NCBI RefSeq assembly: GCF_001623565.1 | Contig: NZ_CP015196.1 | Span: forward strand, 620,001-684,000 | DNA from: Streptococcus marmotae | Lineage (GTDB): Bacteria > Bacillota > Bacilli > Lactobacillales > Streptococcaceae | Length of the DNA stretch: 64,000 nt | Direction: 5' to 3' | Part shown: positions 9,381 to 18,750 of the stretch, piece after piece | Numbering within the stretch: position 1 is the first letter of the stretch | Layout: each line of letters starts with the position of its first letter | Position numbers and translations under genes: made by a program | Notes under the pieces: model-generated | What the model was told of the DNA's origin: nothing | The model's database searches: none | Seen by the model: the letters and a program-made list of their open reading frames with translations, nothing else

Positions 9381-9932
9381 CTATGCTTTCTTCATGAGTT
9401 TGTCGTGATCGACCGTATATTCTTGAAACTGCTGAAGCTGCTTAAGAGCTTTCTTTTTCTCACGTCCTTGACGGAAAAACGCCTGCATCATCTTAGCGCA
9501 CTCATCTTCTAAAACACCTGTTTCGACGGCAACACGATGATTCAGACGCTCGTCTTGCAAAATATCATAGAGGCTGCCTGCGGCACCAAATTTCTGATTC
9601 GGCGCACCATAGATGACCTGCGGAATCCGTGCGAGGCCAATCGCACCACTACACATGACACAGGGCTCAATGGTCACAAAGAGTGTTGTATCGAGCAAAC
9701 GCCAATTTTTTTCTTGCCGATTGGCTTCTTGAATAGCCATAATCTCTGCATGTAAGATTGCCTGATTTCGCTCCTCACGCGCATTGTGCCCTCTACCGAT
9801 AATGGCCCCGTCTTTGACAATGACACATCCAATCGGAATCTCGTCTTTTGCTAAGGAACGCTCTGCTTCTTTCAAAGCCTCCCGCATGAAATACTCTTTT
9901 TCTTCTTGACTATAGCTGTTTTTGATGTCCAT
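9381..9932 (-). CDS. tadA: tRNA-specific adenosine deaminase
   Basis: 183 residues. It deaminates the wobble adenosine of tRNA-Arg(ACG) to inosine. The cytidine deaminase fold is shown by HAEIMAIQEA (catalytic Glu, zinc His) and PCVMCSGAI (two zinc cysteines). A Lys-rich C-terminal tail follows. It is the gene before the SRP RNA on the same strand. Confidence 0.92.
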   Translation of the reverse strand: MDIKNSYSQEEKEYFMREALKEAERSLAKDEIPIGCVIVKDGAIIGRGHNAREERNQAILHAEIMAIQEANRQEKNWRLLDTTLFVTIEPCVMCSGAIGLARIPQVIYGAPNQKFGAAGSLYDILQDERLNHRVAVETGVLEDECAKMMQAFFRQGREKKKALKQLQQFQEYTVDHDKLMKKA

Positions 9933-9956
9933 GTCTGTATTATACTAAAATTAACC

Positions 9957-10872
9957 CTAATAATCTTTCGTGAACTTCCAAAATAGTAAAACCACACCAA
10001 ATAATACTGTCAAGATGTTAAACGCAATCCCCATAACAACAATGTTTTGATACACTAAAGGAAGCGCCATAAATAGAATACCAAACAAGGCATAACTCGT
10101 CCGTATCATGCTGGAAATCCCTGCTAAACTCTCTGGTTTATAAGAATGAATAACCAATTTTTCAAAAAAGTTTCCTGAAATACCTATGATAACAAACGCA
10201 ATAAAATAAAGGCTTAATTTTATCAGCGGAGCATTTAATATAAAAACTCCCAGCAAACATAAACCGGATAGAATGTAGTCAATACAGAAAAAATTTGTCG
10301 GCAACATTTTTATATACGGAGCTATCATAGCTCCACAAAAATCCGCTCCTTTTTGAACTGCCAGAACCAAGCCAAGCCATTTAATATCTACATCAATTAA
10401 AATTAAATATAATGGTAGCAAGGTTAATAAAAGATCCGTCGCTCCACTTAGAAAAGCCTCACACAGTATAACAAAAGATGTTTTTTTAGCGGAGAAAAAC
10501 CCTCTAAATGTATCCGATAAAGAAGCGAGATAAGCACCATCTTCTTCTTCTGTCTCAACAGGTGTTTTCATCAAATTTAGTTTATAAATAAAAAATAGTC
10601 CCGAAATAAAAATTGGAACACTCAATTTTAACACAAATTGGTATGAAACAATGCCTAGTAAAACAGAGGCAACAAAATTCGAGATAATATCTAAAACATT
10701 TCCAGCTAGATACTGGATATCAATTGATTTGTCAATCAACTCATCCTGATATTCTAATGCAATCGGAACGATACTTAGCTGAAGCGCACTGACAATTGTA
10801 TTTACCGTATGAAACAAGATATTCAACAGATACACATAAATCAGTCTAAGCCTATACTGAAAAACAACAATC
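9957..10872 (-). pseudogene. MFS exporter, C-terminal part, separated by IS30 insertion
   Basis: About 300 residues with many hydrophobic segments of the major facilitator superfamily. Reading upstream across the 14-bp direct repeat at 10859-10872, the frame continues IVVFQYRLRLIYVYLLN. This joins exactly to the end of the N-terminal fragment (LIVVF) once the IS and one repeat copy are removed. An internal ATG at 10835 could allow a truncated product lacking the first helices. The intact gene would have been a roughly 12-helix exporter controlled by the neighbouring Rgg/SHP pair; substrate unknown. Confidence 0.8.
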
Positions 10873-11944
10873 CGAAAGTTCTAAAATGAAGTTAGCCACT
10901 CAATGGTATGAAAAAACATCTCAGAGAGATATAATTGTAATCACCACAACAACAATTAGAAAGATTCTGAGATGCAAAACTATTATACACCAAAAAGGAA
11001 ACAGTTGACACTAGCTGAGCGTAGAATGATTGAACGTTGGCTTCAAGAAGGGTTCTCAAATCGTGAAATCGCTAGGAGATTGGCTAAAGCTCCTCAAACT
11101 ATTCACAACGAAGTCAAACGTGGTCAGGTTAGACAACAAGTGCGTAAAGGAAAATTTGAAATAATCTACTCAGCTGACTTCGCTCAAGAAGCCTATCAAA
11201 ACAATCGTAAACATTCTGTGAAGCAGGCTTCCCTAACCAAGGAACTCAAAGAAAAGATTCTGCACTACATCAAACAGAAATACTCTCCTGAGATGATGGT
11301 AAAAGCAAAAGGGATACCTGTCTCCGTCTCCACCATTTACTACTGGATTCATCATGGACACTTAGGATTGACCAAGGATGACATGCTCTATCCTCGAAAA
11401 GAGAAAACGAAGAAAAAGCAAGCGAGTCCCAACTTTAAGCCGGCTGGAAAATCGATTGAGGAACGGCCTGAAAGCATTAATCAGCGTGAGAATGTTGGTG
11501 ATGTTGAAATTGATACGGTTATTCAAACACGGGCAAAAAACGAGTGCCTGTTGACTCTAACTGATAGAAAGAGTCGTTATCAAATCATCCGACTTATTCC
11601 CGATAAGTCCGCGTCTTCAGTCAATCAAGCTCTGAAAATGATCCTCAGAGAGTATCAAATTAACTCAATCACAGCTGATAACGGGCCTGAATTCAGTCGT
11701 TTGGCAGATGTCTTTGATCCTGAGAACATTTATTATGCCCATCCTTATTCCTCTTGGGAGAGAGGAACTAATGAGAATCATAATAGACTCATCAGGCGTT
11801 GGTTGCCTAAGGGAAGCAAAAATGCGACGCAACAACAAGTCGCATTTATTGAAAACTGGATTAACAACTATCCAAAGAAGATATTGGGTTACAAATCTCC
11901 TAGAGAATTTTTACAGACTGGCTAACTTGAACTTGAAATTTAGC
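10873..11944 (+). mobile_element. IS30-family insertion sequence inserted in an MFS gene
   Basis: About 1072 bp between the 14-bp direct repeats, with one transposase gene. The ends are imperfect inverted repeats: both, read inward, reach AAGTTAGCCA after exactly 16 bases. The element splits the exporter of the Rgg/SHP locus. A remnant of a related right end lies at about 22755-22845, so the family has moved in this chromosome before. Confidence 0.85.
10972..11925 (+). CDS. IS30-family transposase
   Basis: 317 residues. The N-terminal helix-turn-helix (LTLAERRMIERWLQEGFSNR, REIARRLAKAP) is followed by a DDE integrase core: first Asp in VGDVEIDTVI, second in ITADNGPEF, Glu in SSWERGTNENHN. 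The length is normal and the frame is open, so the element may still be active. There are no accessory genes. Confidence 0.93.
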   Translation: MQNYYTPKRKQLTLAERRMIERWLQEGFSNREIARRLAKAPQTIHNEVKRGQVRQQVRKGKFEIIYSADFAQEAYQNNRKHSVKQASLTKELKEKILHYIKQKYSPEMMVKAKGIPVSVSTIYYWIHHGHLGLTKDDMLYPRKEKTKKKQASPNFKPAGKSIEERPESINQRENVGDVEIDTVIQTRAKNECLLTLTDRKSRYQIIRLIPDKSASSVNQALKMILREYQINSITADNGPEFSRLADVFDPENIYYAHPYSSWERGTNENHNRLIRRWLPKGSKNATQQQVAFIENWINNYPKKILGYKSPREFLQTG

Positions 11945-12239
11945 GAAAAACAACAATCAACATCACAACACTAATGATATGGAGTAGTTGTATCCAAAAT
12001 AAAGCTCTTTTTTTATCACGTATCCGATCAATTAAATGGCCATAGGAAAATGATAGTACAGAAGGGAGCATTCCAAGTAAAGTGAAGAGAGAAATTGCAC
12101 CAGCATCAATTTGATACAATTGAACTAACGCTACTGTAATAGCTACAGAATAAAAACTATCTGCAATATTCAGAGTCGCTTTTTCATAAATTAAATTATA
12201 AAAGTTTTTGGTGTAACGATGCATTTTTGATAAGATCAA
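11945..12239 (-). pseudogene. MFS exporter, N-terminal part, cut by IS30 insertion
   Basis: About 98 residues from a TTG start at 12239 through three hydrophobic segments, including the MFS loop motif GHLIDRIRDKKRALF. The frame ends at the IS border after LIVVF. A TTG start is chosen because GGGAGG lies about 9 bases upstream and the codon overlaps the stop of the preceding 11-codon ORF (TTGA), indicating coupled translation. The rest of the gene lies at 9957-10872. Confidence 0.8.
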
Positions 12240-12271
12240 ATCGGTGTACCTCCCATATGATTTCCGTTCAT
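12236..12271 (-). CDS. 11-residue micro-ORF coupled to the MFS gene
   Basis: The minus strand reads MNGNHMGGTPI then stop. AAAGGAG lies 7 bases before the ATG, one of the best ribosome sites in the region. The stop overlaps the TTG start of the MFS gene. A TATAAT lies about 60 bases upstream (12331-12336). It could be a secreted peptide exported by the MFS protein, or a leader peptide that tunes exporter translation, as known for short leaders of macrolide efflux genes. I do not recognise the peptide. Translation is likely; function is open. Confidence 0.6.
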   Translation of the reverse strand: MNGNHMGGTPI

Positions 12272-12330
12272 AACAGTTCTCCTTTCCATTTATATCGAAT
12301 CTTCTGAATTGACAGAAAACTCTGTATTCA

Positions 12331-12439
12331 TTATATCAAAGAGTTAGTAGAAAACTTAAAAATCGCAAATATGAGATTTTTAGGCCTTTAAATAGCATAT
12401 TTTCCATTCATCGGTTTTCAATAATTTTTAAGGTATACT
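12331..12439. promoter_or_regulatory. Divergent promoter region of shp and the micro-ORF/MFS unit
   Basis: Toward the MFS side there is TATAAT (12331-12336, minus) without a recognisable -35. Toward shp there is TATACT (12434-12439) with a poor -35 (TCGGTT). Between them is an inverted repeat AAAATC-N10-GATTTT (12359-12380). Weak -35 elements on both sides fit promoters that need an activator, here presumably Rgg with SHP. The exact Rgg box is not identified. Confidence 0.5.
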
Positions 12440-12462
12440 TTTAACTGGAGGTGAGATTTGAC

Positions 12463-12540
12463 ATGAATAAAACAAAACTATGCACTCTCGCAATGGTACT
12501 ATTCGATATTATTATTGTGATTCCCTATATCAACATTTGA
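12463..12540 (+). CDS. shp: SHP-type short hydrophobic pheromone precursor
   Basis: 25 codons: a basic start (MNKTK), a hydrophobic middle (LCTLAMVLF), then DIIIVIPYINI at the C-terminus. An acidic residue followed by Ile/Val-rich sequence is the mark of mature SHP pheromones of Rgg systems; pneumococcal SHP144, as I recall it, also ends in an IVIPF-type stretch. GGAGG stands 9 bases before the ATG. Its 3' end overlaps that of the convergent rgg by 16 bases, a known rgg/shp arrangement. The expected route is export, membrane protease processing and re-import by Ami/Opp. Class is confident; the mature form is inferred. Confidence 0.88.
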   Translation: MNKTKLCTLAMVLFDIIIVIPYINI

Positions 12541-13385
12541 TAATAATCCAACTTGAAGCGTAACAGGGCTACTAGCGACTCTTCTCCGATATCTTCAAGA
12601 GATTGAATAAACTGTTCAATCTCTTTTTTATTCCTGCCATCAGTCTGCAAAAACGTTTCAACATACAGAAGGAACTTTAAAATCATTCTCTCAAATACAT
12701 CATACGGCTCTAACATTTTTTCTAATGCCGTTTTAAAAAGCAAAATATACTCATATTTTTTTCGTTCAATGACCTCTGCTATCAAATTTAACAACCCTTG
12801 TTTCAAGTATAGTTTATTATGTAACAACATTTGAAAAGCCTCTGCTTTTTCCAACAGTTCTATACCAAGAAATATCAAATCTTGGTCGTTCAACAACGGC
12901 ATCGTATTAAAAAAAATATATAACTCAAACCAAGTCCAAGACTCGATTGAATATAAATACTCCGTGACAAAATCCTTATCCTTTTGCGATAGTACGCATT
13001 GCTTATCAAGAGAGTATAAGGCATTCTTAACCACAATACTATTTAAACGATTGTAGCGAGAAGATTCCTCCTTCACCCGTAGCTCTCGTAATAATCTTGC
13101 TAACTCCTGTCCATCTTGCTTGATATGTGCTGTAGAGATTCTTTCTGCCAATTCTATATGTTCCGATTCATGATAATTGTTCAATCGATAGGCAAACTCC
13201 GAAAAGGTCATGTTTATCCCTTCAATCGCCAACAAGAGACGGTCAACAGACAACATGGATTGCCCTAGTTCAAACTTGGACAATTGCGAAGCCGTCAAGG
13301 AACCTCTTGCAACTTCTTTTTGCTTGACACCACGGGCAATACGTAATTCGCGGTAAAATTCTCCCAATTCCTTTTTTTCAATCAC
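12525..13385 (-). CDS. rgg: Rgg-family peptide-responsive transcriptional regulator
   Basis: 286 residues. An N-terminal XRE helix-turn-helix (residues about 5-60, with ARGVKQKEVARGSLTASQLS and KFELGQSMLSVDRLLLAIE) is followed by helical repeats of the RRNPP type that bind peptide pheromone. The start is a GTG at 13385 with AGGAG 6 bases upstream. It lies convergent with, and overlapping, the shp gene and is followed on its own strand by the micro-ORF/MFS unit. Cytosolic; expected to control the divergent promoters at 12331-12439. Confidence 0.92.
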   Translation of the reverse strand: MIEKKELGEFYRELRIARGVKQKEVARGSLTASQLSKFELGQSMLSVDRLLLAIEGINMTFSEFAYRLNNYHESEHIELAERISTAHIKQDGQELARLLRELRVKEESSRYNRLNSIVVKNALYSLDKQCVLSQKDKDFVTEYLYSIESWTWFELYIFFNTMPLLNDQDLIFLGIELLEKAEAFQMLLHNKLYLKQGLLNLIAEVIERKKYEYILLFKTALEKMLEPYDVFERMILKFLLYVETFLQTDGRNKKEIEQFIQSLEDIGEESLVALLRFKLDYYQMLI

Positions 13386-13443
13386 AACCTTGCTCCTATA
13401 TATCTGTTTTTACCATTGTATCATATTTTCAGAAAACATCCTG

Positions 13444-13470
13444 TAAAAAACCGCCCTGCATAGCAAGGCG
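13444..13470 (-). terminator. Terminator of leuS
   Basis: On the minus strand the stem CGCCTTGC-TAT-GCAGGGCG (one wobble pair) is followed by GTTTTTT, 11 bases after the leuS stop. Confidence 0.85.
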
Positions 13471-13480
13471 ATTCTGTGTT

Positions 13481-15982
13481 CTATTTGACAACGATATTGA
13501 CTAATTTATTTGGTACAGCAATGACTTTTACGATGTCCTTGCCAGCAATTTCTGCTTGGATTTTTTCATCTGCTAGAGCTGCTGCTTCTAATTCCTCACG
13601 AGAGAGGTCTTTAGCAACCACTAATTTGGCACGAACCTTGCCTTTAATTTGGACAACGATTTCAATCTCATCTTCCACTAGGAAGGCCTCGTCATAAACT
13701 GGCCATGGCACGTAGGAAATCCCCTCATTGGAGCCAGTTAAAATTTGCCACAGTTCCTCTGCCAAATGCGGTGCAAATGGAGCGATTAATTGAACAAAGC
13801 CTTTTGCATAGTCCACATAGAGTGTTTCTTCTTTGTTGGCACTATTGACAAAAATCATGAGTTGAGCAATCGCCGTATTAAACTTGAGAGTCTCAATCTG
13901 CTCTGTTACAGCTTTCACCGTTTCATGGTAAACCTTGTCCAAGTTGCCATTATTTTCTGCTACAATAGCTTTTGAAGTTAGCAGGCGGTAGACACGGTCA
14001 AGGAATTTCCGACTACCTTCTAAACCTTCTTCACTCCAAGCAATCGAAGCGTCAAGCGGTCCCATAAACATTTCATAGACACGAAGGGTATCAGCTCCAT
14101 ATTGTGCCACTACATCATCTGGATTGACAACGTTTTTGAGGGATTTCGACATCTTGGCAGGAGCTTGTTCTAACTCTTCTCCTGTTTCGATGTTGAAGAA
14201 TGAACCGTCCCGTTTTTCCACCTTATCAGTCGCCACAAGAGCTCCACGACCATCTCGGTAGCTTGTTCCTAAAATCATCCCTTGGTTAAAGAGCTTTTGG
14301 AACGGCTCCTTGGTTGGTACGACACCAAGGTCATAGAGGAATTTATGCCAAAAACGTGCGTAGAGGAGGTGAAGCACTGCATGCTCTGCACCACCAATGT
14401 AGATATCCACTGGCAACCAAGCCTTCAGCAAGTCTTCATCTGCCAGTTTTTCTGTATTGTGCGGATCAATGTAGCGGAGGTAATACCAGCTTGAACCTGC
14501 CCATTGCGGCATGGTATTGGTCTCACGACGGCCTTTAACACCATCTTCACGTACTACTTCAAGCCAATCTGTCAAGTTAGCAAGTGGACTTTCTCCTGTA
14601 CCAGACGGCTTAATGTCGCTTGTTTTTGGCAAGACAAGTGGCAAGTCACTTTCTGGAACAGCTGTTGACGTTCCATCTTCCCAATGAATAATTGGAATTG
14701 GCTCTCCCCAATACCGTTGACGGCTAAAGAGCCAGTCCCGCAAGCGATAGGTCACTTTTTCCTCACCAACACCTGCTTCTTCTAGCCAAGAGATGATTTT
14801 TTCAATCGCTTCTGCCTTGTTCAATCCATTCAGAAAATCAGAATTGATGTGTAGACCGTCTTCTGTATAGGCAGCTTCTGTGACATCACCACCTTCGATA
14901 ACCGCTACAATTGGCAAGCCAAAGGTTTTGGCAAATTCCCAGTCACGACTATCATGCGCAGGTACTGCCATCACCGCACCTGTCCCATAGCTCGCTAGCA
15001 CATAGTCCGCAATCCAGATTGGAATTTCTTGACCATTGACTGGATTGATCGCATAGGCACCTGTCCAGACACCTGTTTTTTCCTTGGCAAGATCCGTCCG
15101 AGCAAGGTCTGATTTGAGACTGGCTTGGTGCTTGTAGTCTGCAACGACTTGAGCCTGTTCAGCTGTCGTAATCAAGTCCACCAATTCATGCTCAGGTGCA
15201 AGAACTGCAAAGGTTGCACCAAAAAGGGTATCCGGACGTGTGGTAAAGACAGTAAAAGTCTGATCCGTACCTTTAATAGTAAAGGTGACATTTGCTCCTG
15301 TTGATTTTCCTATCCAGTTGCGTTGCATATCCTTGATAGACTCTGGCCAGTCCAAATCTTCCAAGTCCGTCAAAAGGCGCTCTGCATAGGCTGTAATTTT
15401 TAGCATCCATTGGCGCATGGGTTTTCGAACGACAGGATATCCTCCACGCTCAGAAGTCCCATCAGGCAAGACTTCTTCATTGGCAATAGCTGTTCCCAAC
15501 TCTTCAACCCAGTTAACAGGCACTTCAGCCTCGTAAGCCAAGCCTTTTTCGTACAATTTCGTGAAAATCCATTGTGTCCACTTGTAATAATTTGGATCTG
15601 TCGTATTGACCTCACGATCCCAATCGTAGGAAAAGCCAAGCGCATTGATTTGGCGTTTGAAATTGGCAATATTTTGTGCCGTAAATTCTGCTGGGTCATT
15701 TCCTGTATCCATAGCATATTGCTCAGCAGGTAAACCGAAAGCGTCCCACCCCATTGGGTGAAGAACATTGTAGCCTTGGGCACGCTTATAGCGGCTTAAA
15801 ATATCTGTTGCTGTATAGCCTTCTGGGTGACCAACGTGAAGACCAGCCCCACTAGGATACGGAAACATATCAAGGGCATAAAAATTTGGTTTTTCTTTAT
15901 CTGTACCTGTCTTAAAGGTATGGTGTTCTGCCCAGTATTTTTGCCATTTCGGCTCAATCGCTCCATGATTGTAAAAACTCAT
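13481..15982 (-). CDS. leuS: Leucyl-tRNA synthetase
   Basis: 833 residues, a class I aminoacyl-tRNA synthetase. The HIGH-type motif is [17 protein letters not shown] near residue 40 and the KMSKS motif is in [14 protein letters not shown]. The editing (CP1) domain carries [12 protein letters not shown]. The length is normal. A TATAAT about 30 bases upstream of the ATG suggests its own promoter. No T-box leader is seen in the 245-base upstream region. Confidence 0.96.
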   Translation of the reverse strand: MSFYNHGAIEPKWQKYWAEHHTFKTGTDKEKPNFYALDMFPYPSGAGLHVGHPEGYTATDILSRYKRAQGYNVLHPMGWDAFGLPAEQYAMDTGNDPAEFTAQNIANFKRQINALGFSYDWDREVNTTDPNYYKWTQWIFTKLYEKGLAYEAEVPVNWVEELGTAIANEEVLPDGTSERGGYPVVRKPMRQWMLKITAYAERLLTDLEDLDWPESIKDMQRNWIGKSTGANVTFTIKGTDQTFTVFTTRPDTLFGATFAVLAPEHELVDLITTAEQAQVVADYKHQASLKSDLARTDLAKEKTGVWTGAYAINPVNGQEIPIWIADYVLASYGTGAVMAVPAHDSRDWEFAKTFGLPIVAVIEGGDVTEAAYTEDGLHINSDFLNGLNKAEAIEKIISWLEEAGVGEEKVTYRLRDWLFSRQRYWGEPIPIIHWEDGTSTAVPESDLPLVLPKTSDIKPSGTGESPLANLTDWLEVVREDGVKGRRETNTMPQWAGSSWYYLRYIDPHNTEKLADEDLLKAWLPVDIYIGGAEHAVLHLLYARFWHKFLYDLGVVPTKEPFQKLFNQGMILGTSYRDGRGALVATDKVEKRDGSFFNIETGEELEQAPAKMSKSLKNVVNPDDVVAQYGADTLRVYEMFMGPLDASIAWSEEGLEGSRKFLDRVYRLLTSKAIVAENNGNLDKVYHETVKAVTEQIETLKFNTAIAQLMIFVNSANKEETLYVDYAKGFVQLIAPFAPHLAEELWQILTGSNEGISYVPWPVYDEAFLVEDEIEIVVQIKGKVRAKLVVAKDLSREELEAAALADEKIQAEIAGKDIVKVIAVPNKLVNIVVK

Positions 15983-16227
15983 AGCTATTTCTCTCCAATT
16001 TTGTATGATATTCCTATTATACCATTTTGTAAGATATTTGCGATAGAAGACGAGATAGAAAATTCAGGATTTTCTTGATTTCTCGTATTGAAAGCGATAT
16101 ACTAAAGAAAAAAAGTGTACTACTGTAAAGTTGCCAGACCGCGTTGACTACTATCCCCTCTCACCGACATCTCAACCTTTACTTTTCTAGCCAGTAGCTA
16201 CTTTTAAAAGCCAAGGAGACTATCACT

Positions 16228-16572
16228 ATGAGAAAAGAACTATTTTACTATTGGGAACATTTCTGCCTGCTAAACGCCTTGTTATGTGGAGCTCTTGCCC
16301 TAACCATGCTCATCTTTCCACATATACAGCCAACTTTGCATTTCTCGCATTTCGGTAATTTCTTTACTTTTCCGCTAGTTCTCAACCGCAAAATGAAATC
16401 CAAGCTCCGCTATCGTCTCTTCATCGCTATCAGCCTGATGTTCATTTTAGAGCCAATTTGGAACACAATCTCAGCAGAACCCATTCATCCAACACCGCTC
16501 TTCTACTTCCTAGCCAGTCTCGCATTGAGCTTACTTGCTCTGGGAAATTATCTCTATCTAAAACGAAGCTAG
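16228..16572 (+). CDS. Small membrane protein of unknown function
   Basis: 114 residues with three hydrophobic segments (about 15-33, 63-80, 90-107) and a basic stretch RKMKSKLRYR between the first and second. AAGGAG precedes the ATG. It stands alone, divergent from leuS and convergent with pepO, sharing a terminator with the latter. I do not recognise the family. Confidence 0.6.
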   Translation: MRKELFYYWEHFCLLNALLCGALALTMLIFPHIQPTLHFSHFGNFFTFPLVLNRKMKSKLRYRLFIAISLMFILEPIWNTISAEPIHPTPLFYFLASLALSLLALGNYLYLKRS

Positions 16573-16574
16573 GC

Positions 16575-16635
16575 AAATAGTAAAAACGCATACAATCAGT
16601 GTCTTCTAGAACTTGATTGTATGCATTTTTGCTAT
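16575..16635. terminator. Bidirectional terminator between a membrane protein gene and pepO
   Basis: Two long arms pair almost perfectly: AAAAACGCATACAATCA and TGATTGTATGCATTTTT, extended outward by AAATAG/CTATTT. The T or A runs suit termination on both strands of the convergent genes. Confidence 0.85.
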
Positions 16636-16647
16636 TTAAAGATGTTT

Positions 16648-18540
16648 TTACCAAATCACCACGCGGTCTTCTGGTTTACGCCACATGCCGTCTTCTTCTG
16701 TCACTCCAAAGGTTTCAAAGAATTCTGCGAAGTTTGGTACTTGGAGATTGACACGCAATTTAGCAGGTCCGTGAACATCAACACTTGCCAACAACTGCAT
16801 ATACTCTGTCCGTGCCTTCATACGCCAGATGCGTCCCCAGTTGGTGAAGAATTCTTCTGCTGAGAAATCCTCATCACGTTTTGCAGCCTCAAGTGCTGCG
16901 GCAAGTCCGCCCAGGTCTGCCACGTTTTCAGAGACGGTCAATTTTCCGTTAACCTTAGCCCCATAAGAATCTTGTCCCTCAAAAAGATCGATGACTTTTT
17001 GCGTTTTTTCTTTGAAGGCTGCATAGTCTTCCTCCGTCCACCAGTTTTTCAAACTACCATTTTCATCAAAGGAAGCCCCATTGGTATCAAAAGCATGCGA
17101 AATTTCGTGAGCAATCACTGCACCAATTCCCCCATAGTTTTCAGAGGACGTTTGCTCCAATGAATAGAAGGGTGCTTGTAAAATGGCTGCTGGAAAGACG
17201 ATTTTGTTTTGCTGTGGATTATAATAAGCGTTGACCATGTGGGCTGGCATGCCCCATTCACTATCGTCCACAGGCTGATTCCATTTGCTCCATGAATGCT
17301 TAATCGACAATTCTTTCAAAAACTGGGCATTTTCAAGGAGAGAAAGATTCTCATCAATGACCTTGTCATAATATCGCTCTGGCAATTTCTCAGGGTAACC
17401 GATATAGGGCTTAATGACCCCAAGTTTGACAATAGCTTGCTGTTTGGTTTCTTCTGTTAACCAATCATTGGCTGCCAAGCGCTCTTTATAAACCTCAATC
17501 ATGGTAGCAACCTTGTGCTCCACATCAGCTTTGGCTGCTGGTGAGAATTTTTCGCCCGCATACCATAAGCCCAAGGCTTGGTCAAATGGGGCTTGAGCCA
17601 AGTAAAAGGCAGCTTTTTCCTTATTTTGTGCCTCTGGTGTACCTGATAATGCCCGCCCATAAGCTCCTGACAGGACCCTGATTTCATCTGTCACGTAAGC
17701 TGTCACCGAACCAACTGCATTGACAAGCAAGCTCGCTTTTAAATATTCCCAATTCTCTTCGCAGTAAAAGTCCTTGGCAACTTCCCAGAAACGAGGATTT
17801 TCCACAATAATCTTGTCTGGGACTTGACCAATGACCTGCCTAAAGAAACTGTCTAACGGAAGCGTTGGAACAAGTGCTGCAAAATCCGCAAATGCATAAG
17901 GATGATAGAGCTTGAAATACTCCGCCTTGTCTTCATTTGACAGAACGATTTTTGCCACACGCGCATCGAACTCTTCCACTTTATCCAGTAAATCCGTAAT
18001 TTCTTCATCTGAAAAGTCAAATTTGCGAAGCACATCTGTCTCTGATTGACGCCAAAGAGCCAATAATTCTGCTTTTTGTGGGTGATCTTCTGCATAGTAG
18101 GTCGTATCTGGTAAGATTGTGCCTGGCTCACCTGCCCATAGGACATTAGTCTTAGCATCCATGAAGTCAGGTGCAATGCCAAACGGTAGAGCATTTGGTT
18201 TTCCAGCCAATTCAAATACCGCCATTTTTTCCACAAAGTCTGCAAAAGACTGGAGATTTTTGTACTCTTCAATTAAGGGAAGGGCTGGAGTAATTCCAAG
18301 TGCTTCTCTTTTTTCATGGTCTGCTGCTAAGCGGTGGTATTTGATAAAGTTTTGAAGCACGCTGTCTTCAGGCACTTCTTCACCTTTTAACCACTTGGCT
18401 GTTGTTGACAGCATCAAGTCCTCAATCTCATCATGCAAATCGATAAAACCACCTGTTACAGGCTTGTCATTCGGAATAACAGCTGTTTCTGCCCAACTAC
18501 CATTAATCGCTTCATAAAAATCATCTTGTAACCGTACCAT
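16648..18540 (-). CDS. pepO: M13-family neutral endopeptidase
   Basis: 630 residues of the neprilysin/PepO family. The zinc motif is HEISHAF, with the second-ligand region ENVADLGGLAAA. There is a typical long N-terminal helical domain beginning NDDFYEAINGSWAE-like (here LQDDFYEAINGSWAE). No signal peptide is present, as in other streptococcal PepO proteins, some of which nonetheless reach the surface. It degrades peptides of up to about 30-40 residues. Single gene with its own promoter; the upstream region also holds the divergent manganese transporter promoter. Confidence 0.94.
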   Translation of the reverse strand: MVRLQDDFYEAINGSWAETAVIPNDKPVTGGFIDLHDEIEDLMLSTTAKWLKGEEVPEDSVLQNFIKYHRLAADHEKREALGITPALPLIEEYKNLQSFADFVEKMAVFELAGKPNALPFGIAPDFMDAKTNVLWAGEPGTILPDTTYYAEDHPQKAELLALWRQSETDVLRKFDFSDEEITDLLDKVEEFDARVAKIVLSNEDKAEYFKLYHPYAFADFAALVPTLPLDSFFRQVIGQVPDKIIVENPRFWEVAKDFYCEENWEYLKASLLVNAVGSVTAYVTDEIRVLSGAYGRALSGTPEAQNKEKAAFYLAQAPFDQALGLWYAGEKFSPAAKADVEHKVATMIEVYKERLAANDWLTEETKQQAIVKLGVIKPYIGYPEKLPERYYDKVIDENLSLLENAQFLKELSIKHSWSKWNQPVDDSEWGMPAHMVNAYYNPQQNKIVFPAAILQAPFYSLEQTSSENYGGIGAVIAHEISHAFDTNGASFDENGSLKNWWTEEDYAAFKEKTQKVIDLFEGQDSYGAKVNGKLTVSENVADLGGLAAALEAAKRDEDFSAEEFFTNWGRIWRMKARTEYMQLLASVDVHGPAKLRVNLQVPNFAEFFETFGVTEEDGMWRKPEDRVVIW

Positions 18541-18691
18541 ATGTTACCTCTTTTCTTTTTTCTATCTATTATGATAGCAGAAAGCGAAAAAAATTGCAGA
18601 CATTTTACCAAATTTGCACCAAAAAGCAGAAAATGCTTACATCCCTTCCTTTCTGGCTGTTGAAATTGAAAAAAATGTTATTTTTCTTAAA

Positions 18692-18727
18692 AATTAACTT
18701 GACTTAATTTTTAAATTAAGGTATATT
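18692..18727 (+). promoter_or_regulatory. Manganese-transporter promoter with DtxR-type operator
   Basis: TTGACT (18699-18704) and TATATT (18722-18727) are spaced 17 bases apart. The -35 lies inside a palindrome AATTAA-CTTGAC-TTAATT (18692-18709). This closely resembles the ScaR/SloR binding elements of streptococcal Mn transporter operons. The matching regulator gene is at 21633. Confidence 0.75.
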
Positions 18728-18750
18728 AAAAAATATACGAGGTATGAATG

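Larger units (their letters stand above)
10859..11958. repeat. 14-bp direct repeats flanking the IS30-family element
   Basis: GAAAAACAACAATC occurs at 10859-10872 and again at 11945-11958, directly bordering the element. In the disrupted MFS gene the same 14 bases encode part of IVVF, so one copy is the original target. This looks like a target site duplication. Confidence 0.75.

Noticed and set aside
15983-16227. T-box leader for leuS
   Set aside because: No conserved T-box sequence (TGGNACCGCG-like) or antiterminator pairing is present before leuS.
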